Part shown: in pieces, positions 15,200 through 27,692 of the stretch
How the letters are laid out: the number at the start of each line of letters is the position of its first letter
How positions within the stretch are numbered: the stretch's first letter is position 1
Origin: Megalonaias nervosa
Lineage: Eukaryota > Mollusca > Bivalvia > Unionida > Unionidae
Direction of reading: 5' to 3'
Assembly (NCBI GenBank): GCA_016617855.1
Contig: JAECUM010003252.1
Span: 32,597-96,596 of the forward strand
Length of the DNA: 64,000 nucleotides
Notes under the pieces: model-generated
What the model saw: the letters and a program-made list of their open reading frames with translations, nothing else
Told to the model about the DNA's origin: nothing
Database searches by the model: none
Translations under genes and position numbers: made by a program

Positions 15200-15790
15200 A
15201 CTTTTATATTATCATGTGTGGCCATACTGGACATCAGATTGATACCATTTTCATTTTGGATGAACTATACACTGTCAAAAGTCTTCTGGTGAAAACCCCA
15301 TGGTAACATGACTTTCTATTCAGAGGGAGTTGCGATAACAAGAGTTTCAAGATGTCCACTGTGACCGCTATAATAGACATCAGATCGACCTCAACTAAAT
15401 ATCATTAAGTAGTCTTTAACTGAAAGAAAAAAAACCATGTTGATATGACCATCTATTCTGGAGGAGTAGCAATAACAAGATCTTCAAGATCCTCTAGTGA
15501 AAACCCCATGGCAATATAGCTTTCCATTCATCAGGTGTAGCAGTAACAAGATTTTCAAGATGGCCACTGTGGTATTGTGCTGTTGTTGATTGCTGACACC
15601 AGATCAGCACCATTGTTCTTTGGGACCAATTAAACCATAGGATGAATGTGCGTGTAAACATTTCATGGCAATCCTACAAGTCAGAGGAGAAGCGATAAGA
15701 AACTTACGCTAATGGACAGACGACATGTGACAAGAGACCATCCCATAAACTCTTAAGATCCATGAACAGTAGAACTAATATTCGTAAGAT
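15200..15790 (+). repeat. Large degenerate repeat, block 1
   Basis: Diverged tandem copies of a unit of about 130-150 bp. Hallmarks in order are ttttcaagatggc, ggccatattggatgtcag, agcaccattttcattt, a gaccaactagacatca-like segment, gtcttctggtgaaaacccca and gaccatccattcagg. The block ends with a diverged hairpin near 15747-15778. No coding content. Confidence 0.8.
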
Positions 15791-15946
15791 ATTATTGTTC
15801 AATCCAAGAAGCCCGACTTAACTGGCTGAAAGTCCATGGTTTTAAGTAAAGACGGAATGATGGCCAGTACAACCACTAACAGAAACATAGTTTATGCATC
15901 TGTAATTATCTTGATTGACCACTACAGCTTAGGTTTAATATGAAAT

Positions 15947-16143
15947 GTTGTTGTTGGGCTTAACACCATTTTTCAGCAGATAATGGGCTAGAATATTTCG
16001 TAAAGGAAGAACTCTGGAAGACCCAGAGAAAAGCTGTTGACCCATGGAAAACTTTATTCCATACCATCGTCGGTTCAGCCATGACTTGAACTCTTGTGGA
16101 AGTAGACAAGAGTTCCTTAGACCACTCAGACAGCTGGGGCACC
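15947..16143 (-). mobile_element. SINE family A copy
   Basis: On the minus strand it has a tRNA-like head (ctgagtggtctaagg-like, then the B-box region cgagttca, diverged) and the family body, ending in a CAA tail seen on the plus strand as gttgttgttggg. Confidence 0.75.
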
Positions 16144-16381
16144 TTGTGAACAGCATGTAGTTCACTTAATTCTGATACTCGATCACCTGTATAATACAGT
16201 CAACCTGCAGAGGGTTAACTATCACAATATACAATTTGTCATAAGATTTTCAAGATGACTTGACATGGTGGCCATTTAAATGTTACATCGGCATCTATTT
16301 TTTTATATTCAGAACCAACAAACATAAGAATTTTATTGGGTAAAAAGCTTATGTCATTATGATCATCCATCAAGGATTGGT

Positions 16382-16617
16382 TTATTGGTTTCAGTTTTAA
16401 TGCCCTTCTTCAGCACATGATAGGCTATATATATATATATAGAGAACAGTATATATGGGGTGGTGTAAAAACCCGAGAGAACCCTGGGAAGAACAACCAA
16501 ACCATAGGAAGCTACTGACAAACTTTCTCACCTATCCACGTTGGATGAAACCACTCAGAAAGAGGTTAGATGCCAGTGATCTGTAAAGGCAAGTGCCCAC
16601 TCTACCATCCAGTACCC
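16382..16617 (-). mobile_element. SINE family A copy interrupted by a TA microsatellite
   Basis: The minus-strand order matches the full copy at 51810: head, ctttctcacctatccac complement, and the gcacatgataggctat complement. A short TA run has expanded inside the body at about 16427-16440. Confidence 0.7.
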
Positions 16618-16629
16618 CTGCCAACATCT

Positions 16630-16809
16630 AGGAGGCTAGAAGGAGTAGCAATAAACAAAAAATTTTCAAATTGGCTAACAGCAGCTATACTGCTATAGTG
16701 TATGTCAGATCTGCACCATTATCATTTCGAACCAACCAGATGTCACAAGAAATCTTTTGCACAAACTTAAGTAGATATTACCAACCATTCAGGATGAGTA
16801 GCAGTAAGA
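16630..16809 (+). repeat. Large degenerate repeat, block 2
   Basis: One to two units of the repeat described at 15200, interrupted by the hAT-type element that follows. Its sequence resumes at 18193. Confidence 0.7.
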
Positions 16810-16815
16810 GTTTCA

Positions 16816-18192
16816 CAGGGTTAGTAGCATATTTCTTTCGAAATTTTCAAGGTTTTGTCAAGGCTTTTTAAATTTCAAAATCATGTTTTCAAGGTGCATT
16901 ATTACATTAATTTTAAATACATAAATGAAACTGTATGTAAACACAAGTTAATACTTTCTATTGCTTCATACGAGGAACATTTCTTGCAAATTTGTTTTAA
17001 AAAAAACCCAAAAAACATGAGTATGATCATTGATACCCTTCCCATCAATACCAAACATCCTACATCTGGGCATTTGAATAATGTACAGTAACTGAAAAAT
17101 TTTCATTTTACTTTGAATACACTACATTACTTACAAAGTCCAAATTATTTTTGAGTGAATTTTTCAGTTCTTATAGCTTGTCATCAAGCTGCGTTTCAAG
17201 AGTTCCAAATTCAGCTATTTTGTCCATGACAACTTTCCTCCAACTATTTGATGTCGTGATAAAGGAAATTTTCCTATGGGTGTCTGCTTTCAATACAGTC
17301 GTCAGCAGCAGCTGTCACTCTATCAATGTCTTTTTCAGTACCTGCCTTTCTTCTTCACCCACCACCATAAAATAAAAAAATTTAACAAAGATATTTGTTT
17401 TTTTTATATTATTGCTTATTTAAAAACAGTATGGATATTTTAAACTATTTCATATTTGATATATTAATATTTCTCTCAGCTGTATTCTATATTTTTAGAT
17501 TTATCATGTTCATTGCAATTATTGTCTGTCCTATTTCCACTCAATCCAAAAATAGAACCAGATCAACTAATTTCATAATTAAGACTATATACAGTTTCTA
17601 TCTTAAAACATGAATCTCTGTGTTCACCGACATACCTCTTTCGTCAAAAATGATTTCATGCTGAAGGATTCTTGTTTTGCCATATTAGCTGCTAATGGCA
17701 GCGCCATTACAAGAGCTTTTTGTTTTCTTTCCATCTGCATTTGACAGCTGAGCACTCTCTCCCACTGCACACAAATCAATATCCTTCTGACAAAGATCTC
17801 ATTTTCCAAACTTTACATTTTTCTTTGTCTAGCCACCGAAGTTGGAATTGGCAGCCAGCCATTTCAAAGCATACAAATGATTCAAATTTAAACCGCAGCT
17901 ACATCCGGGCTCGAACAACTGAAGTTCACAATGTATGACTGTGCAGTGGCCAGTTGTGGAAATTTCCATTCCGGCACAAACTTAGTGAGATATCGTTTTG
18001 GGGTTTTTCCCCCCCCCTTTTCCTTTTTATATACATCTGTAAAATGAAAACAATTCATCAATTCCTTTCGGTTTCAAGAAAATCAAGGCTTTTCAAGGTA
18101 CCCAGACAATATTCTGAATTTTCAAGGGGTTTTCAAGGTCTTGAGGGACAAATTCATTTTTCAAGGTTTCTCAAGGTCCCCTACGGACCCTG
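16816..18192 (-). mobile_element. hAT-type transposon remnant
   Basis: The ends read cagggttagtag on the left and, on the minus strand, cagggtccgtag on the right, both beginning with the CAGGG typical of hAT elements. Several ccttgaaaa motifs follow just inside each end. Six matching bases (gtttca) abut both ends at 16810-16815 and 18193-18198, and removing the insert restores the host repeat unit. On the minus strand, from 17862, a broken frame begins MAGCQF and has WL and W spaced as in the N-terminal zinc finger of hAT-encoded proteins. Most coding sequence is lost. Confidence 0.7.
17760..17862 (-). pseudogene. hAT protein N-terminal fragment, broken
   Basis: A short frame starting at 17862 carries a Cys, a WL pair and a Trp spaced like the zinc finger at the start of many hAT-derived proteins; it hits stops soon after. 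Recognition rests on spacing and context inside the CAGGG-ended element, so it is tentative. Confidence 0.4.
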
Positions 18193-19075
18193 GTTTCAAG
18201 ATGGCTGATACAGTGTCCATACTGGATGTCAGATCAGCACCATTTCATTTCGTGCCAACTAGACATGATAAGAAGTCTTGTAGTGAAAACCCCATGTTGC
18301 TATGTACATCCATTCAGTAGTATTTTTAATATTTTGATACTTGCCATTGTGGTGGCCATGCTGAATGTCCAAACAGCACCCTTTTTATTTCAGTCTAACT
18401 AGACCATGGGATGAATGTTTCTGTAAAGTTCATGGCAATCCTCCAAGTAGTTTAGGAAGGTATGCAATAAAAACCTTGAGCATTATAATGGATGGATGGA
18501 TGGACGATAGATTATCCCAGATGTTCTTCAGGTCTATGACCAATTAAGCTAAAAAGCCTCTGTGCTGGCCATATTTAATATCCAAAAGGAACCATTTTCA
18601 TTTAGGAAGCAGAACATGTTGACAGTGACCTTTGGTTGTTAAGATGTAGTCCAAACAGGGATGCATCCAATTATCAAGTTTCATGATTTGAACATAATAG
18701 CCCCCTATAAAAGACATTTAAACAAAGTTAACGAAACATGGAATGTAGGTCAGGAAGGCTGCCATTTGCAATAAGGATGTTGTATTAAGATGCATCCCCT
18801 CACCTAGTTTCAAGATTCTAAGAATAGCATGCACAGGCTGCAACATGCAAAATATTTGTGTATCCAAGAGATAACACACACACACACACACACAAAAAAA
18901 AATTACCAAAGCCAGTAAAAGACAATCAGCTTTTTAGGATGAACAGTGCCTGAGAAAAGAACATGAAATATTAAATTTAACTGATGTCAGTGGAACATTA
19001 AAAATGGCCTACTTCTGCTTTGATGGAGTAGTACCCATCAACACACATCCCTTCACCAAGCTAGTTGTATGCAAA
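18193..19075 (+). repeat. Large degenerate repeat, block 3
   Basis: Continuation of the repeat described at 15200, followed by its second module (accatgggatgaatgt, catggcaatcctccaag, a gatgga run, a hairpin at about 18521-18553 and the tgacctaa/caagtttcatgatt module). A (CA)n run lies at 18875-18894. Confidence 0.75.
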
Positions 19076-19104
19076 AACCTATGTTATTATGAACTAAATG
19101 CAAA

Positions 19105-19319
19105 GGGGGCCCCAGGTGGCTGAGTGGTCTAAAGTGCCTGCCTTTAACAATCACTGCCATCTCCACTGTCTGCATGGGTTTGAGTATCAGGCTACGGGTA
19201 TAAGAAAACTTGCCAGTACCTTTCCCATGGGTCTGTGATTCTTCCTCCACCAACTATACTGGCTGCCATGTACAGCCTATCATGTACTGAATAATAGCAG
19301 TAAGTCCACAACAGCAACT
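19105..19319 (+). mobile_element. SINE family A copy
   Basis: The tRNA-like head gtggctgagtggtctaaagt and B-box-like gggtttgagtatc are followed by the family body (tcttcctccaccaactatac, ggctgccatgtacagcctat) and a CAA-rich end. It sits inside the large degenerate repeat. Confidence 0.8.
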
Positions 19320-19359
19320 AAATGGAAAATCTTTACTTATGCCAGTAACCTGAAATGAG

Positions 19360-21150
19360 GACCAATGCTATACTGGGCATGCAAAAAAAATATCAAGAAA
19401 TTCAATTTAAGACTAGTGCATCCTTTCAACTGTCAAGTACTGAAACCATCTCAGATATTTTTTTTTTGCAATAACAAGATTTTCAAATTAGCTGCTATGG
19501 TACACATGCTGGATGTCAGTTTGGCACCATTTACCTTTACGGCAAAGTTGACATCATTAGAAGTATTTTGGCGAAAACCCCCATGTCATAATAAGCATCC
19601 ATTCAGGAGGAATAGTGACAACAAGAATTTAAGACAGTCATAGTGGTCATATGACTGAATCCATTTTCATTTAAGACCAATTAGGTATCATAATAAGTCT
19701 GTTGATGGAAACCCCATGTTTATATTGCCACAGACTGAAGACAAGTAGAGATAATATTTTCATGATGCAACTTTCCGAATGGAGTTGAGGTGGCCATATT
19801 GGATGTAAAATCAGCACCATTATCATTTAAGACCAGCCTGAGATTGTAAGAAGTCTTCTGGTGAAAATTACAGATCATTTTCTGTTCAAGTACAGCTGGG
19901 ATAAGATTTTTATGATGGCTTCAATAATGGCCATATTGGATGTCACATTGGCACCATTTTTATTTCCGACCAGCTAGACTTCATAAAACAACTTTGGAGA
20001 AAATAATGTTGATACAACCACATATTCAAGAGGAGTAGCTATAAGATTTTGAAAATGGATGCCATGGTGATTATTTTGGGCATCAGATCACCAATATTTT
20101 CATTTAGGACAAACTAGGTATCATGACAAGTCTTTTAGTGAAAATCCCATACTGATAAGACCATCCAATTGTCAATAACAAGATTTTAAAGTACTGGATA
20201 TCAAACTAGTACCAATTTCAATCAAGTCCAAACAGATATCACAAGAAATCTTTCAGATAAGACTCCATGTAGTAACCATCCATTTAGGAGGAGTAGCGAT
20301 AACATGATTCTAATGATGGCCATATTGCATGTCCAATTTTATTTAGGACTAATTAGATTAGGTGTCTGAAACATATGGCCTGCCAGACCAGGTCTCTTGT
20401 TAGTGTCAAATTTGTATGCTCATGAAGTGATGTACATTTATATCAAATCTGTCCTGCCATTGCAAATGAGTTTGACACCCCTGAACTAGAACATTGGATG
20501 AATGTAAAGTTTCAAGGCAATCATCCAAGATGTTGAGAAAATGTAGCAATAAAAATCTTGTGCTAATGGACTGGGAGTGGACAACAGACCATCCCATAAG
20601 CTCTTCTGGTCTATGACCAGTAGAGCTAAAAACATAACCTAAGCCAGCAAATGTGAAATACAGGTCATAGCTTTTGTTGTAATAGCTTTTGTTGTAAAGG
20701 TGTCAATAAAGCATGAAACTGCATCACAATGACCTAAATTTGTGACGTGAGTGTAGTCCTCATTATGAATTTAGGTATAAAATTAATAAAGGGTGCAATA
20801 AACCAATATACTCACAAGCTAAATGCAAAAACTTAACCCAAGTCAGTAAAATGTGAAATATAGGTCACAGTTAACTATTGATGCATGGCTGGTACTAATA
20901 GAGATGCATACACTCTTCTAGTCAGACAACTCTATCGTAAACAGAGCTTGAGAAATAAACTTTACAAAGAAATGTAACCAAATCACAGAAATGTGAAATG
21001 CGGCTTACAACTTATTTTTGTGATAAGAGTGTGGTACTCATGAATATGCACCCACTTACCAAGTTTCATCATTCCAACAACATGTATACAACGTACAAAA
21101 ATTTGAGCTTAAAACAAAAACTTCACCAAGAACATAGAAATAATGATACA
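19360..21150 (+). repeat. Large degenerate repeat, block 4 (longest)
   Basis: At least six diverged units of the 130-150-bp repeat, then the hairpin-bearing end at 20599-20627 and the tail module with ctaaatgcaaaaacttaac, gtgacctaaatttgtgac and accaagtttcat. The block has no coding capacity. Confidence 0.8.
20599..20627. repeat. Recurrent hairpin followed by CTAA
   Basis: The stem agctcttctggtc / gaccagtagagct closes over a TAT loop. The bases ctaaaa straddle its 3' edge. Diverged copies lie at about 15747-15778, 18521-18553, 25114-25142 and 32762-32790, always preceded by gaccatcccataag or similar. It may be a transposon terminus. Confidence 0.7.
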
Positions 21151-21599
21151 GGAACATAGTTAGCCCTTTCCCAGTGGGTAGACATTATAAAACCCATCCA
21201 GACTGATGCCAAGTATCTATGAAAAAAGAACAAGATGTAGTGAGGCTGTTCATCTGTATAGACTTTGATATGTGCTGATGCTGACACCACACAGCAGTTA
21301 ACACAACTGATTCATTTACTTCTTTGAAATGATAATAAAACATAGATCGACCTTTAAGCTGAACACATAATAAAGCCTGCATAACACACAGGCCATTTTC
21401 TCTGCATAACATCAGTCCCAGTTCCAATCCATAGCACTAGTATGCACTAAGGTTTAGTGGTTTCCAATCTATGAGTAATGGAAAGTTAAATTTCCACCAA
21501 ATCATGGAAAATAAAACAAGTGGCATGATATATGTACACCCCATGTTTAACACTCTATTGAGAGTGCTGAAACTTTTGTGCAAAAACAACTTTTTCATT

Positions 21600-22260
21600 A
21601 AGTGACAAGGACCCTGACTTGTCTTTTTGACCCCCAAAACCAACAGACTTCCATACTTCAAGTACACGCATGCCACAATGTTTGGACCAGGTCTATGATG
21701 GAGAACCAATGTTATTGTGTAGAACCCATTTTTCTGTTTTCAGTCAGTCACCTTGGCCTTTCAAATTTCACCCCAGAATTTAGAGCATTCAAACAGGTGC
21801 AAGTCATCTGCAAAATCTGGTCCAGATCTGAAGTGTAGAACTAATGTTACTGTGTGAAAACCAATATTATTCTTTCAATCAGTCACATTGGCATCTGACC
21901 CCCAAACCAATTGTCCTTCCTTCATTCCCCCCACACCCCCAGTACAAGCCATCTACAATGTTAACTGTAGATGATGGAGAACTCAAGTTATGGTGCAGAA
22001 ACCATTCTTCTTTCAGTGACCCTGACCATTTGATTCTGAAATCAAAAGGGTTCTTCCTTATCCCATTAACAAAGTTTGTTAAGTGTAGGTGGTGGAGAAC
22101 TTGAGTTCTGTGAAGACCATTTTTCTTCTACAGTCACAGTGACCTAAATCTCGGAAATTTTTATCCCAAAACTGACAGGGTCCTTTAAGCCAAGAACAAG
22201 CCATCAATAGCACTTGGCAACTGTAAATGGTAGACAAATTCAGCTTTTGTCTGGAGACAA
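21600..22260 (+). repeat. Degenerate tandem repeat, protein-like shadow frames
   Basis: Roughly four diverged units of about 130-180 bp, each with a gaccctgac-like start, gacccccaaaaccaa-like middle, a tacaagccatctacaatg-like segment, gatggagaac and accatttttctttc. The several 78-93 codon frames across it on both strands are artefacts. Confidence 0.65.
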
Positions 22261-22922
22261 AATTTATAAGACACACGTGTAATATAACATGTTCGGCTTT
22301 ACAAGAGCAATTAAAACACATTAAGTACAAAGAATATTTAGAAATTATTTCTATTTTCATGCTTTCTTATTCATACTGCTTAGTGCTACTTGACTTTGAC
22401 AATGAATAATAACTGTACTTTCTCTTTCTATCTCTCCCCTTCTCTATGTCATTTAAACACTTCTGACAATAAGAACTGTTTTCCTTAACATAAAAGTATA
22501 AAATGTACCATTAAATCTCTTAGAATAAATCTGAAAGACATACATGAATACATGTTACAACAATAGTCATGTACATTACAGACCATGTCAAAATCATGTG
22601 TTAGTTTATAATCGTCAGAACCATACATTTAATACCATTTCAATCTCAGGAAATTTTATTCAGTGCTTGAAATAACATTTACCATATATATATATATATA
22701 CAATATGTATATTTAAAAAGCATCTGTACAAATCAAACCCAGTTCTATCAATTGGTCCTGCAATATGTGAACCACCAGGAATCGTATTACTTGTCAAGAC
22801 CAAATAGATCCATTCATAACAGGCATTTAACTTGAGAGTAAGCAATACTTTTCTATGATAAAACACACAATCATAAATATATTTCTGAATACAAAAGTTA
22901 AGCTATGCCTTCTTCAGTATGT

Positions 22923-22928
22923 TTTATT
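22923..22928 (-). promoter_or_regulatory. RSRC2: Polyadenylation signal AATAAA of the RSRC2-like gene
   Basis: AATAAA on the minus strand about 170 nt after the stop codon at 23095-23097. It is the first canonical hexamer I found downstream of the stop. Confidence 0.6.
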
Positions 22929-23094
22929 AAGAGAATTTTCAAGGAGTCAGAAACTGGAGCATAACTGAAAAAGATACTCTTATTTAACAATAGCAGAGGG
23001 CAGTAGAAATTCAGAAACTGAAGAAAGGTTTCTAGTTCTTTAGCTAGAGCAGTTAAAAAAATCAAACAGCATAAAAATATAAATTATATGCATT

Positions 23095-23376
23095 TCACTT
23101 GATTGTGTTAGGTGGATAAGTTTGTGACTGTGACTGAAACCCAAGTCCAATGCCCCTGTGTGTATGTGTGGCCATTCGGGCAAACTCGTATTCTTTGTCC
23201 AGCCGTGAAAACAATTCATCCTGCTTTTTCTTCTGTTCATCAGTCAATTTCTCATCTTTCTCAGGAACCTTTCCTTCTTCGTTCTCTTTCATGCCCATCA
23301 ACTTGCGAAATTTATTGGCCATTTTCCCATCATTGTCCAATGCAAAGGCTGTGGACTGCCACTGTGCCTCTTTTTC
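23095..23376 (-). CDS. RSRC2: RSRC2-like exon 8 (terminal)
   Basis: Encodes residues 533-625 and the TGA stop. It carries the SMAP-type core (NKFRKLMGMK), an acidic/Lys stretch, and the terminal LDKEYEFARMATHTHRG-type motif shared with vertebrate RSRC2. The acceptor is ctttcattag. Confidence 0.9.
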   Translation of the reverse strand, partial: EKEAQWQSTAFALDNDGKMANKFRKLMGMKENEEGKVPEKDEKLTDEQKKKQDELFSRLDKEYEFARMATHTHRGIGLGFQSQSQTYPPNTIK

Positions 23377-23747
23377 CTAATGAAAGCATTGATTTTAATA
23401 TGTAGAAGTTTACTGCAGAAGCAAGCCTATTACAACTTTTACAAGAAAACAGATCTAGTTAAATGACAAACCATTGAAAGTCCAACTTACTTAATTAAAT
23501 ACTAAATATCAAAGTTGTGCATTTGACATTTGGTATATTCTGGTAACCAAACATGTACTGACTTCATATACCTTACATAAACTTATCTGGGGACAGAACA
23601 TAACACAAGAATTTCTCAGATGCTATTATTTTTGGCTATGCTGACAACTGTTTGCAAACAGTACGCTAGTTGTTGCAGTCACCTCCCTTGGGTAAAACCC
23701 CCCCCAAAACAACAGATTCCTATCTAAACAAATAAACCATACTGCAG

Positions 23748-23827
<80 letters not shown>

Positions 23828-26800
23828 ATTAAATGTGGTTATCTGCCATTTTCTTTTACTCAGTTGTGTATTGCCAGCCCATACGCGACTTGCTTACATG
23901 CTGCTTGAAATTCACATATCTAGCGTTAAGTTTGGAGTTCTTTCACCCCACCCCCCAAGAGTAATTTTTACCAAAAATAGCTGAATTTATATCTTCATAA
24001 TTGACATTTAATTATATTCCTAAAATATCATGTAAGAAGTAACAGGGCTATTCTATTTAAACATACACGGTATCCAGGGAAGGCACTTTAAAAAAAATAT
24101 ATGCCAGGGTACTCAGATTACCCAAGAAGTTGAATATGAAAACAATATACAATTCTAAATGCATCTATGGGTGACTACTCTATATTAACAGTGCCTTCCT
24201 TGGGTCCCATGTATATGTTACTGGAATAGCCCTAATGCGTACATGTATATAGAACAGGGTGTTATGATGTTAAATTTTAATCCAACATATCAACTGGAAG
24301 ACAGCTATTAATTATTTATTTAACAATCATTACTTTAGCTGGATCTGGATAAAACACAAGATATTCTGAAACTTCCCAGCATGGATTAAAGAAAGCAGCT
24401 ACAAATGAATAATCTGGAGCAACCCCCCCCCCCCAAAACAGAATGTAAAAACAATTACAAAGCTCACCTCTGTGAAGCTTCTTGCAGTTTCTATGAGTCA
24501 CTGTATGCTTTATTTATTAAACCAAATAAATCACAACAGTGGAATGCTGACATAAAAGTTGTTGTTTTTTTTTACGCCTCTTTTTGATCTTTATTTACTA
24601 GAGCTTAAGTTTTAATTGGCACTATATAGACAGTATTGAATGAAAACCACATGTCAATGACTATCCTTTAAGGAAGAGCAGCAAAAAAGTTTTCAAGATG
24701 ACTGCCATAGTGGCCATATTGGTTGTCAGATCAGCACCAATTTCAGTTGGGATTAGATATTACTTTTCACTAAGGAGGAATAGTAATAAGATTTTCAAGG
24801 TGACTGCCATAGTGGTCATATTGGTTGTCTGATCTGCCACAATTTCAGTTGGTACCAACAACATCCTGTATGTAGTCTTTTGGTGAAAACTCCATTTTAA
24901 TATAATCATCCATTTAGATGGAGTAGTGCTGGTTCAAGATGGCTGCTGTCATGGTCATATCGGCTGTCTGAGTAATATTTCCATTTATGACCAACCAGAC
25001 TTTGGGAAAAATATGTAAATAAGGTTTCATTGCAAATCTCCATGTAGTTCAGGAGGAATAGTGACAAGAAACTTGTGCAAAGAGATAGATGCCAGACAAC
25101 AGGCGACACCATAAGCTCTTCTCGTCTATGAACAGTTGAGCTAAAAGCTTGTGCTAAATGCAAAAAAACTTAAGCCAGCAAGCAATGTATGCAGGTCAGA
25201 GACCTTTTCTTAATTTAAGAGCGTGACACTAACAGAGATGTATAAAATCATCTAGTTTAATAGTTCCAGACTAAACAGTGCTAGAGAAATCAACCTGAAA
25301 CTAAATTTTTAGTGAAGTTTAAAATACGGTCACAGTAACCTAATTTTGTGATGAGAGTTAAGTACTCATCAAGATGCATCTCCTCACAAAGTTTTATGAT
25401 TCAAGATACAACAGCATGGATACATACAGGGGGTGCGTGTGTGTGTGTGTGATTTGGATTTTTTAAAATAGCTTTAAAAAAAATTTCAGTCATATTGCTA
25501 CAATGTCTGTGGTTTGTCAGTTTATGCAGAAGTCTAGCACTGAGGCATCATGCCGCAGACATGTAGCATCATGTCCCACCCAGTAACATTATCCTAACTC
25601 CAGGCCAACCAGTCCTAGCACTAGCCTCTTAACGCCAAGTGCCAAGTGAGGCAGCTGCTAGTACCACTTATAAAGTCTTTTTGTATGACTCAGCTGGGTT
25701 TGAACCCATGACCTCCCACATCCAAGGCGGATGCTCTAACCACTTAAGCCACCAGAGCAGTGGATACATAGAGGGTGCAATCAACTTATTTGGTCACCAT
25801 GTGGACTCAAAACTTGACCAAAGCAATTTAATTGGTAAGATGTAGATCAGTGATCTTTTGTAGTAAATGTGTGGTATAATAGGAATACATTCAATCATTT
25901 CCATATTACAGCTTGAACAGTACTTGAGAAATAAACTTAAAAATGAACCCAGAATGTAAAGCATGAAATATGGGTCATAACAGCCTTGTGTTAGTTCTCA
26001 TTAAAATTCATCTGCTCACCAATTTCATGATTATAAGCATAACAGTGTGCAAAGGACTGAAGCTAAATGCAACAGAATACAGTGAATGCACATTATGCAT
26101 TATTTCAGTCAGTGACTTGAACCACAAAACTGATATTGTTCTATCTTACCTGTAACATCACAGAATGACCCATGTTACTCTCATCCCAGATATGTACCAA
26201 TGGGTTTAGTAAACATATTGTATCAATAGGTTTCACTGGCATGTTAGCACAATTCCAGCTCTTGTGCTAGTAAAGAAAGATCAGTTCCAAAAAGTGAAAT
26301 GGCTTATGAAATTTAAGCCAATGAAAAAATATTCTGTGATCTCAGCTCCGGTGTCATAGGGGTGAGCCAGCACATAAAGGAATCAACTGCCTACCATAAT
26401 AACAAGTATGATAATAATCTACAGAGTAAATCAGAAAATAAAAGCAACTTAAAAAACTTAAACAAAACCTTCCTACATATTGGTCAATGACAGTGACTTT
26501 GATCCCAAGGTGAAACGGGAAACCAATCATGTCACAGAATGAATTGTCTTAGCTTCAAAATGATTCATCCCAAAAATAACGAGTATCCATTAAGCAGTTC
26601 ATTAATAATATGCAAATGAAAAACTAAGCACAGCAATCAACTGGCAATGTATGCCACTTCTGGCAGAAATGTGCTTTGTCTTGCAAACCACTAATGTAGG
26701 CTCAAGAACAAATTGCCAAGATTTACCTCCTTGTGATCCTTAGTTTTTGACCACAGCAGTTTCCTTTTCTGAACTTGTTCAGCATATTTCAATGGGTTAA

Positions 26801-27632
26801 CAGCTGCAGGGTTATAGTATTTTGGGACTGCTATCCCGGTCATTTCTTGAGCCTGAAAGAAAGAATCAATTTTGTAACTGAATATCTCACAAGTACAGTC
26901 CAACTCCAAATAGGTCTCTCACGTTAAACAACTATCTTGCATATCCAGTCAAAACTGTTCAATTGTGCTGAACTTCTTGCAGCAGGTATTTCTCATTAAC
27001 AGCTCAAACTGTAATGTCAGTAAATGTGTGATAAAGCCTGCACTATGAAACTTTTCCAGATCATTTGAAGACATCTGCCCAAGATCACAGAACCCTCTCA
27101 TACATGAACTAAAACTTTATTCTAAATTCTGATCAGTTAATGTCAAATCAGGGACTAAAATGTCAGAATTTTAAGGCAAATATAAGCGAAAATCTATGTA
27201 GTATTGGAATCCAAGTGGCCTACTTGGTGGCCATTGTCTGAAGTTTTTCTGTATTAACGAAAGAAATATCGAGTTATCCAAAGTCTGTTCTAGCAGAATG
27301 GTCACTCTACTCTTCTATGGTGGTACCCACCCTATTTGGGAAATTCCGTGTCTTTAATCTCCAAGCCTTAATACAGTGTATATGATAATATTCTACATGT
27401 GTTGTTTGGGCATCAACTTGATATTGTTTAGTCCTTATTTTTAAACTGCAGTGCAAACATAATCTTAAATGCATCAATGAAGTTCATAAAAAGAGTGCCT
27501 GAACATTAATGTTCTTAAACTGTCTGGTAACCAGCACCCTCCACAGAACAAATGGCCTAAGGACAACACTGCTTAAGTAAATCTACTCCGTAACAGTCAA
27601 TGCCCATCATAAAAAATAATGCATCTACAGCC

Positions 27633-27692
<60 letters not shown>

